From the NCBI RefSeq assembly GCF_013294065.1, contig NZ_JABSNM010000025.1, positions 1 through 64,000 of the forward strand: 64,000 nt of DNA. Reading direction: 5' to 3'. The translations under genes and the position numbers were made by a program. Source of the DNA: Sphaerotilus uruguayifluvii. Its GTDB lineage: Bacteria > Pseudomonadota > Gammaproteobacteria > Burkholderiales > Burkholderiaceae_C. A model generated the notes under the pieces. It had not been told where the DNA came from and did not search any database. It saw only the letters and a program-made list of their open reading frames with translations. Shown here piece by piece: positions 11,656 to 19,034 of this stretch. Positions within the stretch are counted from its first letter, which is position 1; each line of letters starts with the position of its first letter.

Positions 11656-12801
11656 ATGAGCCCGGCGCAGACAGATCAGACGATCGAGCGAAAGCGCGGA
11701 GGGCGTCCGCGGGCGTTGCGCGAAGAGCATGTGCTGGCCCTGAAGGAGATGGCCGCCGAGCATCCCGGGGCGACGCTGGATGCGATCACGCAGATGCTGG
11801 CCGAGCGCTGCGGGGTCAAGGTGTGCAGCCTGACGGTGCGCAAGGCGCTGAGGGAGGCTGGGGTCGTCAGGGTCAAGCCGCTGCGCCGAACCACTGAGGA
11901 TGATTCGGCCCGTGCAGCCCGGCGCTATGGCTACACCGCGGCACACCGGCGTGAGGCCGACGGGCGGGACTACGGCTGCAGCCTGACCGATGCGGAGTGG
12001 GCACTGGTGGCGGACCTGTTCGAGCATACGGCGGGCAGTCGCGGCATGCCACCTCGGCTGGATCGACGCACACTGGTGGATGCCTGCTGCTACGTCCTGC
12101 GCACGGGTTGTGCGTGGCGAGACCTGCCCCGGTCGTTTCCGGCCTGGACGACGGTCTACAAGTCGTTCAGCCGCTGGGCGGCGCTGGGGCGGTTCGAGCT
12201 GATACAGGAGCGGCTGCGCCAGCAGTGGCGCGAGCGGCTGGGTCGGCATGCGGGCCCGAGTGCGGCCGTGCTCGACTCGCAGTCCACGCGGCACTCGCCG
12301 CAGGGCGGCGAGGCCGGATTTGACGCCGGCAAGAAGGTCAAGGGGCGCAAGCGCCATCTGGTGGTCGACACGCTCGGCCTGCTGCTGGCCGTGACGGTGA
12401 GTGCCGCCAGCGTGCAGGACCGCGACGGGGCCGCGGCCGTCGTCGCACAGGCCTGCACCAAGGTGCCGACGCTGAGCGTGCTGTTCGTCGACGGCGCCTA
12501 CAGCGGCTCGTGCGCGCAGCGCCTGCAGGCGACCCATGGCCTGGACGTGCAGGTCGTGCGCCATCCCGGCAACGGCAACACGCATGTCTTCCATGACCTG
12601 CAGGCGGGCCGGCCCCTGCCCGTCGCCCCCAGGGGCTTTGTGCCTCTGCGCATGCGCTGGGTGGTCGAGCGCACCCACGCCTGGGGTGAACGCTGCCGCC
12701 GCCTGGTGATGCATCACGACCGCAAACTCAGCACGTCCACCGCATGGGTCTGGTTTGCTCAGGCTCAGATCCTTCTGCGCAGGTTGGCCTTGCCGGGTTG
12801 A
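11656..12801 (+). CDS. IS5-family transposase with an extra N-terminal helix-turn-helix domain
   Basis: This 381-residue transposase is read from the ATG at 11656; its stop lies in the right inverted repeat. Residues about 10-80 (GRPRALREEHVLALK through LTVRKALREAG) form a helix-turn-helix region resembling the N-terminus of IS630-type transposases. From about residue 100 it is IS5-like: the DUF4096 segment (CSLTDAEWALVADLFEH, CAWRDLPRSFPAW) is followed by an RNase-H-type catalytic core with probable DDE residues in AAVLDSQST, LFVDGAYSG and VVERTHAW. The reading frame is intact. The combination of an IS630-like head with an IS5 core is worth noting and agrees with the TA target. Confidence 0.88.
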   Translation: MSPAQTDQTIERKRGGRPRALREEHVLALKEMAAEHPGATLDAITQMLAERCGVKVCSLTVRKALREAGVVRVKPLRRTTEDDSARAARRYGYTAAHRREADGRDYGCSLTDAEWALVADLFEHTAGSRGMPPRLDRRTLVDACCYVLRTGCAWRDLPRSFPAWTTVYKSFSRWAALGRFELIQERLRQQWRERLGRHAGPSAAVLDSQSTRHSPQGGEAGFDAGKKVKGRKRHLVVDTLGLLLAVTVSAASVQDRDGAAAVVAQACTKVPTLSVLFVDGAYSGSCAQRLQATHGLDVQVVRHPGNGNTHVFHDLQAGRPLPVAPRGFVPLRMRWVVERTHAWGERCRRLVMHHDRKLSTSTAWVWFAQAQILLRRLALPG

Positions 12802-12817
12802 TTCTGTCTACACCCTC
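12796..12817. repeat. Right terminal inverted repeat (22 bp)
   Basis: It is the exact reverse complement of 11590-11611. The transposase stop codon (12799-12801) lies inside it, and a TA duplicate follows at 12818. Confidence 0.9.
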
Positions 12818-12893
12818 TAATGCAATCGCCCTGCCTGCTTGATGGGGCGGGCGGTAGGCTCTGGGCCTGACAACACGATTGCCCTATTCAAAG

Positions 12894-13697
12894 ATGGATG
12901 TTTTTTTTGCCAAGCCGCCGCCGGATTTGGCGCCGTACATAGACCGTTTCTGGGGGTGGCGCGCTGCGGCACATGAGCCTCTCTCGCTGCCCAGGCTGTT
13001 GCCGGGGACCGGCGCCGAGCTTCACATTCATTACGGCACGGCGTTTCGCACGGAGGCAAGCGTTGCACTGCCGGATGCCTATCTGCTGTGCCTGCGCCAG
13101 ATCAATCTGCCCCTGGCCGCTGCGCGCGGGGTGGGCTTTGTGGCAGTGCGCTTCCGGATCGGGCAGGTCCACCGCCTTGTGCCGCTGCCCCCAGCACTAC
13201 TGCTGGATCGGGTGCTGCCGGTGGACGCCTGCTGGGGGCAGGCCGGCCAGATCGTGGCCAGACGGGTGCAGGATGCGGCGGACTGGCCCCAACAGTGCAC
13301 GCTGTTGATCGACTTCTTTCGCCGCTGCCTGTGCGCGGGCGAAGAGGATCGGCTGATCGTTCATGGCATGGCAGCGCTCTATCGGGTCGGGGGGCAGCAG
13401 ACCATCGACAACCTGGCTGCCCACCTTGGCATTGGCCGCCGCCAGCTGGAAAAGCGGTGGCTGCGCTATTGCGGCCAGACCCCCAGCGAAACCAGGGGCG
13501 CGATCCGGTTTCAGCAGACGCTCAAGCGCATGCTGCTGAACCCCGGGCGCGATCCGCTCTCCCTCGCGCTCGATCACGGGTATTACGACCAATCCCACTG
13601 GATCCGCGACTTCCGCCAGCGCGTGGGCATGCCGCCGGCCAGCTACCTGTCAGCCACCCGCAGCAGGACGCATTTTTACAATCTTCCCGCAAGCTGA
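12894..13697 (+). CDS. AraC-family transcriptional regulator
   Basis: This 267-residue protein has an N-terminal ligand or dimerisation region beginning DVFFAKPPPDLAPYIDRFWG, similar to the DUF6597 domain common in AraC relatives. Its C-terminal AraC DNA-binding domain (about residues 160-255) has the first helix-turn-helix in TIDNLAAHLGIGRRQLEK and the second in DPLSLALDHGYYDQSHWIRDF, followed by the typical QRVGMPPASYL end. An upstream TTG at 12879 is possible; the ATG at 12894 is preferred. It lies 75 bp past the intact IS and 40 bp before two monooxygenase-like genes on the same strand, which it may regulate. Lower local GC (a T run near the start) fits acquired DNA. Confidence 0.85.
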   Translation: MDVFFAKPPPDLAPYIDRFWGWRAAAHEPLSLPRLLPGTGAELHIHYGTAFRTEASVALPDAYLLCLRQINLPLAAARGVGFVAVRFRIGQVHRLVPLPPALLLDRVLPVDACWGQAGQIVARRVQDAADWPQQCTLLIDFFRRCLCAGEEDRLIVHGMAALYRVGGQQTIDNLAAHLGIGRRQLEKRWLRYCGQTPSETRGAIRFQQTLKRMLLNPGRDPLSLALDHGYYDQSHWIRDFRQRVGMPPASYLSATRSRTHFYNLPAS

Positions 13698-13737
13698 CTG
13701 GGCAGACTGGCACCTCCATTTCCAAGAGGGCTGACCT

Positions 13738-14070
13738 ATGTTTGTTTTGCTGGTGGAGCTTGAAGCGGTTCCGGATCGACGCGAATCGCTTGTGCAGGCG
13801 CTGGAGTCGCTGGTCGCGCTGGCGCCTGAGGAGCCGGGGATCGATCTCTATGCGGTTCAGGTCTGCGCGGAAGACCCCAACCGCTTCTTCCTCTACGAAG
13901 TCTATCGGGACAAGGCCGCGTGGGAGGCGCACCTGCACTACCCCTCCGCCAAGGCGCTGCTCGATCGCTTTGGTGCGCTGCTGGCGCAGCCTCCGCGGCT
14001 GCTATTTGGTACGCGCTTGTCGGCCTTCGCTAGAGCCGGGGCCGGCGGCATGCCGGAGGCGCCGCGATGA
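13738..14070 (+). CDS. Antibiotic biosynthesis monooxygenase (ABM) domain protein
   Basis: This 110-residue protein has a single ferredoxin-like alpha+beta barrel of the ABM/YgiN type. Strand FVLLVELEAVPDRRESLVQAL, then EEPGIDLYAVQVCAEDPNRFFLYEVYRDKAAWEAHL, is the standard pattern; the His in EAHLHYPSA is common in the family. Relatives act as cofactor-free quinol or polyketide monooxygenases and usually dimerise. The next gene begins inside its stop codon (ATGA overlap), so translation is coupled to a second barrel protein. The substrate is unknown. Confidence 0.8.
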   Translation: MFVLLVELEAVPDRRESLVQALESLVALAPEEPGIDLYAVQVCAEDPNRFFLYEVYRDKAAWEAHLHYPSAKALLDRFGALLAQPPRLLFGTRLSAFARAGAGGMPEAPR

Positions 14071-14423
14071 TTGCCACCCTTGTCCAGTTCAGGCTCGGTC
14101 GGGCGATCACCATCGACGAAGCGCGGGAGGCATTTTCGGCCACCGCGCCGAAGTACCAGGCGGTTCCGGGGCTGCTCAGGAAGCACTACCTGCTGTCGAA
14201 GGATGGCGAAACCGCAGGCGGGCTGTATCTCTGGCAGAGCCAGGCGGATGCCGATCGCTTTTATTCCGACGAGTGGCGCGGCTTCATCCGGGAGCGATAC
14301 CAGTCGGAGCCGATGGTGGTGTGCTTCGAGAACCCGGTGGTGGTGGATAACGAGGCCGGCACCATCCGCGCCGATCTGCCTCCGCGCATTCTCCGGTGCA
14401 TCGCAGAGGGCCCGCAGACATGA
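14067..14423 (+). CDS. YdhR-like monooxygenase-family protein
   Basis: This 118-residue dimeric alpha+beta barrel-type protein has IATLVQFRLGRAITIDEAR followed by YQAVPGLLRKHYLLS and GGLYLWQSQADADRFYSDEW, which matches the YdhR/putative mono-oxygenase pattern rather than classical ABM. It overlaps the previous and following genes by four bases each (ATGA), so the three are translationally coupled. The pairing with an ABM protein suggests two small barrels acting on one substrate or forming a hetero-oligomer; this is inference. Confidence 0.7.
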   Translation: MIATLVQFRLGRAITIDEAREAFSATAPKYQAVPGLLRKHYLLSKDGETAGGLYLWQSQADADRFYSDEWRGFIRERYQSEPMVVCFENPVVVDNEAGTIRADLPPRILRCIAEGPQT

Positions 14424-14911
14424 GCCTGGAGATTGTCCGCACGCACGTGGCGCACTTTGAGGGCCTTTACACTGCCATCGACGAGGTGGCGAGGGAGAGG
14501 CGCTACCTGGCGTTTTTCCAGGCCCCGCCGGTCGAGGCGGCCTTCGGCTTCTTTCGGAGCATCGTCGAGAACGACCAGTGCCAGTTCGTGGCCCTCGACG
14601 GGCGCGCGGTAATCGGCTGGTGCGACATTCTTCCGAAGCCCTGGGATGCCTGCGCTCATGTGGGGGCGCTGGGGATGGGGGTTGTTCGCGCCGCTCGCCG
14701 GCGGGGCGCAGGCACACGGCTGCTGACGGCGGCCATCGACTGCGCCGAATCGAAGGGCCTGTCGCGGATCGAGCTTGCCGTGCGGGCAGACAACCGCGAC
14801 GCCATCGGGCTCTACACGCGCTTCGGGTTCGCGCTCGAAGGCATGAGCCGGCGGGCCTATCGGGTCGACGGCCAGTTCGTCGACGTCGCCACAATGGCGC
14901 GGCTCACCTGA
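14420..14911 (+). CDS. GNAT-family N-acetyltransferase
   Basis: This 163-residue GNAT protein has the acetyl-CoA loop RRRGAGTRLL (about residues 94-103) and the C-terminal DNRDAIGLYTRFGFALEG strand-helix. The sequence resembles RimI-like or YhhY-like small-molecule acetyltransferases. Its ATG overlaps the stop of the previous gene. It is the last of three overlapping genes probably driven from upstream of 13738. The substrate is unknown. Confidence 0.82.
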   Translation: MSLEIVRTHVAHFEGLYTAIDEVARERRYLAFFQAPPVEAAFGFFRSIVENDQCQFVALDGRAVIGWCDILPKPWDACAHVGALGMGVVRAARRRGAGTRLLTAAIDCAESKGLSRIELAVRADNRDAIGLYTRFGFALEGMSRRAYRVDGQFVDVATMARLT

Positions 14912-15010
14912 CGCCACGCCCACGCGCGGGCCGCCCCGCGCAGGTTTTCACCCCGGGGCCGGAGGACGGCCGCGCCTGACCTTCGCCCCCTTCAAACGGA
15001 TTCACTCACC

Positions 15011-16264
15011 ATGTTTCGTTCAAGTTTAGTGCCGGCGCTCGCCGCGGCGATTGTTTCGGGGGCTGTGCTGACTGCCTGCGGCGGGTCGGGCGACGATAAG
15101 GACGCCACCGCCTATGGCGTGGGGCGGACCAGCATCGAATGGCTGGACAGTTCGCGAACCGAGCGCTGCGGCAAGCAGGCCGGCAGCGCAACACGAAGGC
15201 TGAAGGCCTACCTGTGGTACCCATCGGATCCGCAGGCCAATGCGCGGAAATCGCCGCTGCTGACCCCCGAGATGGCCTCCTTTCTGGCCGACACCCAGGG
15301 AGTCTCTGCCGCGGTGCTGAAGAGCCTTCCCGGCGAGAGCTACGCCGACGCGCCCCTGTCCCGGCGCAGCACCTCCTACCCGGTGCTCCTCATGTCCCAC
15401 GGGGGCGGGGGCGGTTTTCCGGAACAATACGCGAGCACCGCCGAAGCGCTGGCGGCCAAGGGTTACGTAGTGGTCGGCCTGTTCCACCCGTATCAGAGCA
15501 TCGCCACTTTCTTCGCCAACGGCGACATCGTCACGATGGACTTCGCTTGCGACCCCATCGGTGCGCTTCCTGAGATTGGCGCAACCTCTTCCTATCAGGA
15601 CTTCACGGCCAACTGGCAATACACCGTCAGGCTGGACGAGTACGTATCGGCGGATTTCGCCAGCGCGCTGAATCAACTCGATCTCCTGAACAGCGGTAGC
15701 GCCAAGTTCGGTCATCGCCTCGAACTGGGGCGGGTGGGGGCATTCGGCCACTCCTTCGGCGGCGCCCACGCGTTTCGCGCCGCCCGTCACATTCCGCGGG
15801 TGGTCGCCGCAGCGAACATCGATGGCACGCTGTTCTCGGAGGACTACGCCCAGGGGGCCGGGGCGGGAAAGGCACTGCTCACGGTGCTTAGCGGCGACGG
15901 CATGGCGGGCGGGAACATCGCGGCGCGGGTGTCCCAACTGCAGGCCATGGGGATGACGCAGCCCCAGGCAAGTGCCGTAGCGAACCGGGGCGTGCCCCAG
16001 ACGGCCTACGCGGCCTCGCGCCCGGCCCATCTGCTGACCGTTCCCGGCGCACGCCACGCCAACTTCACCGACGCGGGGCTGTGGGCGGCTGCGGGCGTGC
16101 CGGTGGACGCCACCGCCGTCAACCTGGCCGACGCACGTGAGATCCTGAATGTCCAGCATCAGGTGCTGTCCGACTTCTTCGACCGCTACCTGCGGGGGCA
16201 GGCGGTCAGGCTCGGCGTGCCGGCCACCTCGCTCAAGGGCATCCGTCTGGAATCCCGGGAATAG
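15011..16264 (+). CDS. Alpha/beta-hydrolase lipoprotein (PAF-acetylhydrolase-like)
   Basis: This 417-residue protein has a lipoprotein signal with the lipobox LTAC at about residues 20-23, so it is predicted to be anchored in the envelope. The hydrolase core shows the oxyanion-hole segment VLLMSHGGGGG, the nucleophile elbow GHSFGG near residue 248, a probable Asp after the central strands, and a catalytic-type His in GARHANFTD. The arrangement resembles platelet-activating-factor acetylhydrolase or dienelactone-hydrolase-like esterases. It follows the acetyltransferase after 99 bp and precedes a broken IS. A natural substrate cannot be read from the sequence. Confidence 0.8.
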   Translation: MFRSSLVPALAAAIVSGAVLTACGGSGDDKDATAYGVGRTSIEWLDSSRTERCGKQAGSATRRLKAYLWYPSDPQANARKSPLLTPEMASFLADTQGVSAAVLKSLPGESYADAPLSRRSTSYPVLLMSHGGGGGFPEQYASTAEALAAKGYVVVGLFHPYQSIATFFANGDIVTMDFACDPIGALPEIGATSSYQDFTANWQYTVRLDEYVSADFASALNQLDLLNSGSAKFGHRLELGRVGAFGHSFGGAHAFRAARHIPRVVAAANIDGTLFSEDYAQGAGAGKALLTVLSGDGMAGGNIAARVSQLQAMGMTQPQASAVANRGVPQTAYAASRPAHLLTVPGARHANFTDAGLWAAAGVPVDATAVNLADAREILNVQHQVLSDFFDRYLRGQAVRLGVPATSLKGIRLESRE

Positions 16265-16356
16265 CCCCACGGCGCAGCCCGGGGTGGAGCGCCATAAGCT
16301 GGATGCCTCGCCCCCACCCCACAGCCCAACCCCACTTCCGCCCCGCACCTGTGCTA

Positions 16357-17205
16357 ACAAAACACAGTCGTCGCCATCGCTGTCTGAATCGTTGAAGGCC
16401 GATGAGAGACAAGGAAGTCAGCGCAGCCCTGTGGGAGAAGTTGGAACGGTTGCTGCCTGAGGCGCCGCGGCGCTCGGCCCAGGGAGGCCGGCCGCGAGTG
16501 GACGACAGGCGGGCCTTGAACGGCATCCTGTTCGTGCTGCGCACCGGGATTGGGTGGGAACACCTGCCGCAGGAGCTGGGCTACGGCAGCGGCATGACGT
16601 GCTGGCGACGGCTGAGAGCTTGGCAGGCTGCGGGCGTGTGGCACTGGCTGCATCTGGTGTTGCTGGCGGAGTTGCGCGGCGCGGGTCAGCTCGATTTCAG
16701 TCGAGCGTGTGTGGATGGCGCCAGCGTCGCCAGCCCCCGGGGGGCGAATTCACGGGGCCGAACCCGACGGACCGGGGCAAGCTTGGCAGCAAACGCCACC
16801 TCGTCACCGACAGGCAAGGCCTGCCGCTGATGTTCTGCGTGACAGGGGCGAATCGACATGACTCGGTGGTGTTTGAAGAACTGGTCGACGCGTTGCCGGC
16901 AGTGGCCGGGTTGCGGGGACGCCCCCGGCGGTGGCCCGACAGGCTGCACGCCGACAAGGGCTACGACTTCGAGCGCTGCCGCACCCATCTGCGGGCCAAG
17001 GGCATCAAGGTGCGCATTGCGCGCCGAGGTGTCGAGAGCCGGGAGCGACTGGGGCGTCACCGCTGGGTGGTCGAGCGCACCCATGCGTGGCTGGCGGCAT
17101 TTGGAAATGCTGCGCATCCGCTTCGAGCGTCAGGCCCAGACGCATGTCGCCTTGCTCAGGCTGGCCTGCTGCGTCATCTGCCTGCGCACGCTGATTCGGT
17201 TTTGT
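16357..17205 (+). mobile_element. Second IS5-superfamily element, about 0.85 kb, inactivated
   Basis: Short inverted ends ACAAAAC (16357-16363) and GTTTTGT (17199-17205) are flanked by TA on both sides (16355-16356 and 17206-17207), as in IS427-like elements. It is unrelated in its ends to the element at 11.6 kb. The transposase has two frame changes. It ends 8 bp from the stop of the minus-strand DUF2149 gene. The exact boundary is uncertain by a few bases. Confidence 0.7.
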
Positions 17206-17208
17206 TAA
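16402..17208 (+). pseudogene. Frameshifted IS5-family transposase
   Basis: The first frame (MRDKEVSAALWEKLERLLP, then RTGIGWEHLPQELGYGSG, then ACVDGASVASPRG) gives the DUF4096 head. At a C5G6 run (16734-16744) a -1 shift continues as GGEFTGPNPTDRGKLGSKRH and on to DDE-core motifs (LHADKGYDFERC, VVERTHAWLAAF). That could be programmed frameshifting, known in several IS5 relatives. Near 17095 a second, +1 shift is needed to regain LRIRFERQAQTHVALLRLA, and no slippery sequence is evident there, so this copy is probably dead. The stop is at 17206-17208. Confidence 0.78.
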
Positions 17209-17212
17209 CTGC

Positions 17213-17539
17213 TCACTCGGGCACGAACATCATGCTGCCGTCGGGCATCCGGTAGGCCACGCCGGCCCGCACGCCCTGGCTGCCGCCGCCATCCGAGCGC
17301 GGGGCCGGCTCGGCGCGGTAGTGCTCGATCTTCTGGCCCTTGCGGGTGATGATCTCCATGTCGGCCCGGCCGGGATGGCGGATCAGCGTGTAGTCGCCCT
17401 GCTGCGGGCCGGTGCCGGCCGGGTGCGGATTCGCCGCGATCATCAGCGCCGCGACCAGCACCAGGAAGACATCGACCAGGTTGACCAGCGAGAGGACCGG
17501 ATCGTCATCCTCCTCGTGGAGCAGGCGCTCGGCGATCAT
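17213..17539 (-). CDS. DUF2149-family, ExbD-like small membrane protein
   Basis: This 108-residue protein has a short N-terminal acidic segment (RLLHEEDDDPVLSLVNLVD) running into one membrane helix (VFLVLVAALMIAA) and a C-terminal periplasmic part, an ExbD/TolR-like layout. The Asp just before or in the helix could play the proton-path role seen in ExbD. It overlaps the ExbB-like gene by four bases. DUF2149 proteins are, to my knowledge, often found beside ExbB-like channels and CobN-like cobaltochelatases; no cobN is seen here. Its 3' end abuts the broken IS, so neighbouring genes may have been lost. Confidence 0.72.
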   Translation of the reverse strand: MIAERLLHEEDDDPVLSLVNLVDVFLVLVAALMIAANPHPAGTGPQQGDYTLIRHPGRADMEIITRKGQKIEHYRAEPAPRSDGGGSQGVRAGVAYRMPDGSMMFVPE

Positions 17540-18018
17540 GCGGCCTCCTGCGGCTGGAGCGCGATCAGCTCGGCGGCATACCAGCGCCGGCGCACCTGGC
17601 CGATGGCGTAGGTGATCGCCGCGGCCAGCAGCGCCAGGATCACCGCCGAGAAGGCCACGCCCAGCGCGCGGCCGACCTCGGTCATCTGGCCGCTGGAGAG
17701 CGCCTGCAGCGCCGGCCCCATCGGAATCATGGTCGCCACCAGGCCGAGCATCGGCGCCACGCGGGTGGCCACGCGCACGCGCTCGAGCCGCCGCAGCGCC
17801 AGCAGCTCCAGCCCGGCCGTCGACAGGCCGGGCGTGCGAGCCTGCTCCTGGCGCAGCTCGAAGCCGGCCGGGTGTCCGCGCCGGCGTTGCCAGGCTTGTA
17901 CCAGGAAGGCGCCCAGCGCGACGAAGGCGTGGGCGAACAGCAGGGCGATGGCCAGCAGCACCGGAAGCAGGAAGAGCTGGCTGACGCCGTACATGGCGTG
18001 CTCGACGGCAGTGTTCAT
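17536..18018 (-). CDS. MotA/TolQ/ExbB proton channel family protein
   Basis: This 160-residue membrane protein has an N-terminal transmembrane helix (about residues 14-36, FLLPVLLAIALLFAHAFVAL), a cytoplasmic stretch rich in Arg/Glu (40-80), and two closely spaced helices (about 85-105 and 118-140) containing the family motif APMLGLVATMIPMGPALQAL. ExbB-type proteins form the stator channel that uses proton-motive force to energise TonB systems. It is paired with the DUF2149 gene, its likely ExbD-like partner. The nearest TonB-dependent receptor is btuB, 17 kb away, so a link to cobalamin or corrinoid transport is only inferred. Confidence 0.82.
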   Translation of the reverse strand: MNTAVEHAMYGVSQLFLLPVLLAIALLFAHAFVALGAFLVQAWQRRRGHPAGFELRQEQARTPGLSTAGLELLALRRLERVRVATRVAPMLGLVATMIPMGPALQALSSGQMTEVGRALGVAFSAVILALLAAAITYAIGQVRRRWYAAELIALQPQEAA

Positions 18019-18057
18019 GGTCGTGACGGGGCAGGGGGGCAGTGGAGGGCAAGGGAT

Positions 18058-18822
18058 TCAGGCCGGCGTGCGGCGGGCATCGGCGCGACGGGGGCGCAGC
18101 TGCCGCGCGGCGCCCAGCACCGTGAGCATCGCCAGCCCCAGGCCGAACAGCAGGGCCTGCGGCGTGGCCAGCGCGGCCGGCAGCGCCGCCTCCACCCTGC
18201 GCAGAAGGCGCTGCGCAGCATCGTCCTGTCCTGGCGCGCTGCCCACGCCGCGACCGAAGGCGTCGCGCGAGGCGCTGTGGTGGCCGGTGCGCAGGAACTC
18301 GCGTGCATCCTCGCTGCCCTGGGCGGCGGCCGCCTCGAACCAGCGCCGTGCCTCGGCCTCGTCGCGCTCGACGCCGCGGCCCTCGTGCAGCGCGCTGGCG
18401 TAGTGCAGCTTGCCCAGCGCCGCATAGCCTTCGTCCTCGCTCTGCGAGGCCTGGCGAAGCAGCTCGGCCGCCCGGGCGAGATCGCGCGGCACGCCGTTGC
18501 CGTTCTCGAACATCTGCGCCTTCCAGATCATCGCGCCCGCATAGCCCTTGGCGATGCACTTGTCGAAGATGAGGTTGGCGGTGGCGTAGTCGCCGCACTT
18601 GGCCGCGAGGTAGCCCATGCTGCAGGTGACGAGGCCTGCGGGCTGGCGCGCCGCATGGGCCACGGAGAGGTCGCTGTCGGGGTCCGACAGGGCCTGGCCG
18701 CAGTGGCCGCTGCCCTCGTTCTGCGTCGCGGGCGGCTCCAGCGCCAGCGCCGGCGCGCCGGCCAGGGTCAGCGCCAGCAGCCAGGCGCCGTGTCGTGCCG
18801 CATCGGGGATGATCGTCGTCAT
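18058..18822 (-). CDS. Sel1-repeat periplasmic protein with C-terminal membrane anchor
   Basis: This 254-residue protein has a signal peptide (GAWLLALTLAGAPALALE), a short Cys-containing region, and two to three Sel1/TPR-like repeats (about residues 75-175: YATANLIFDKCIAKGYAGAM, ARAAELLRQASQSEDEGYA, EARRWFEAAAAQGSEDA). A C-terminal hydrophobic helix (about 220-240) is followed by Arg residues, like a tail anchor. It is first in a three-gene minus-strand run with the ExbB-like and DUF2149 genes, 39 bp before the channel gene. Sel1 proteins scaffold complexes; here it may assemble or gate the ExbB/DUF2149 unit. That role is inferred. Confidence 0.75.
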   Translation of the reverse strand: MTTIIPDAARHGAWLLALTLAGAPALALEPPATQNEGSGHCGQALSDPDSDLSVAHAARQPAGLVTCSMGYLAAKCGDYATANLIFDKCIAKGYAGAMIWKAQMFENGNGVPRDLARAAELLRQASQSEDEGYAALGKLHYASALHEGRGVERDEAEARRWFEAAAAQGSEDAREFLRTGHHSASRDAFGRGVGSAPGQDDAAQRLLRRVEAALPAALATPQALLFGLGLAMLTVLGAARQLRPRRADARRTPA

Positions 18823-18986
18823 GGGCGTTGCCGGGAAAGTGCATCGATGACGGGACGATAGGTCGCGCAGCGGCGATCCGCCCAGGGCGGCTTGCCCGTC
18901 GTGACGGGGGCAATCTGCCCGGCGCGCTGGCGTGGACGGACCGGTCGACGGCCGGTTGACAGCCGTCAGTCAGGTCGATCATTTTG

Positions 18987-18999
18987 AATTATGAATTCA
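18987..18999. promoter_or_regulatory. Candidate operator before prpE, shared with the mcm upstream region
   Basis: The sequence AATTATGAATTCA is the exact reverse complement of TGAATTCATAATT found before mcm (932-944). It contains the palindrome ATGAATTCAT when extended by one base. It sits about 36 bp before the prpE start in a gap of 212 bp that otherwise holds no gene. Binding by the GntR/FCD regulator is inferred. Confidence 0.5.
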
Positions 19000-19034
19000 T
19001 CGGATTCGCCGAACGCCGAGAAGGAGACAGACCC

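Larger units (their letters stand above)
11590..12817 (+). mobile_element. IS5-superfamily insertion sequence, intact, about 1.23 kb
   Basis: The element is bounded by perfect 22-bp inverted repeats (11590-11611 and 12796-12817) and flanked by a TA duplication (11588-11589 and 12818-12819). It carries one transposase gene with no frameshift, so it may be active. The terminal repeats, length and TA target fit the IS427-like branch of IS5. Removing the element plus one TA restores GCT TAA TGC, so it landed inside the stop codon of the P450 gene. Confidence 0.9.
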
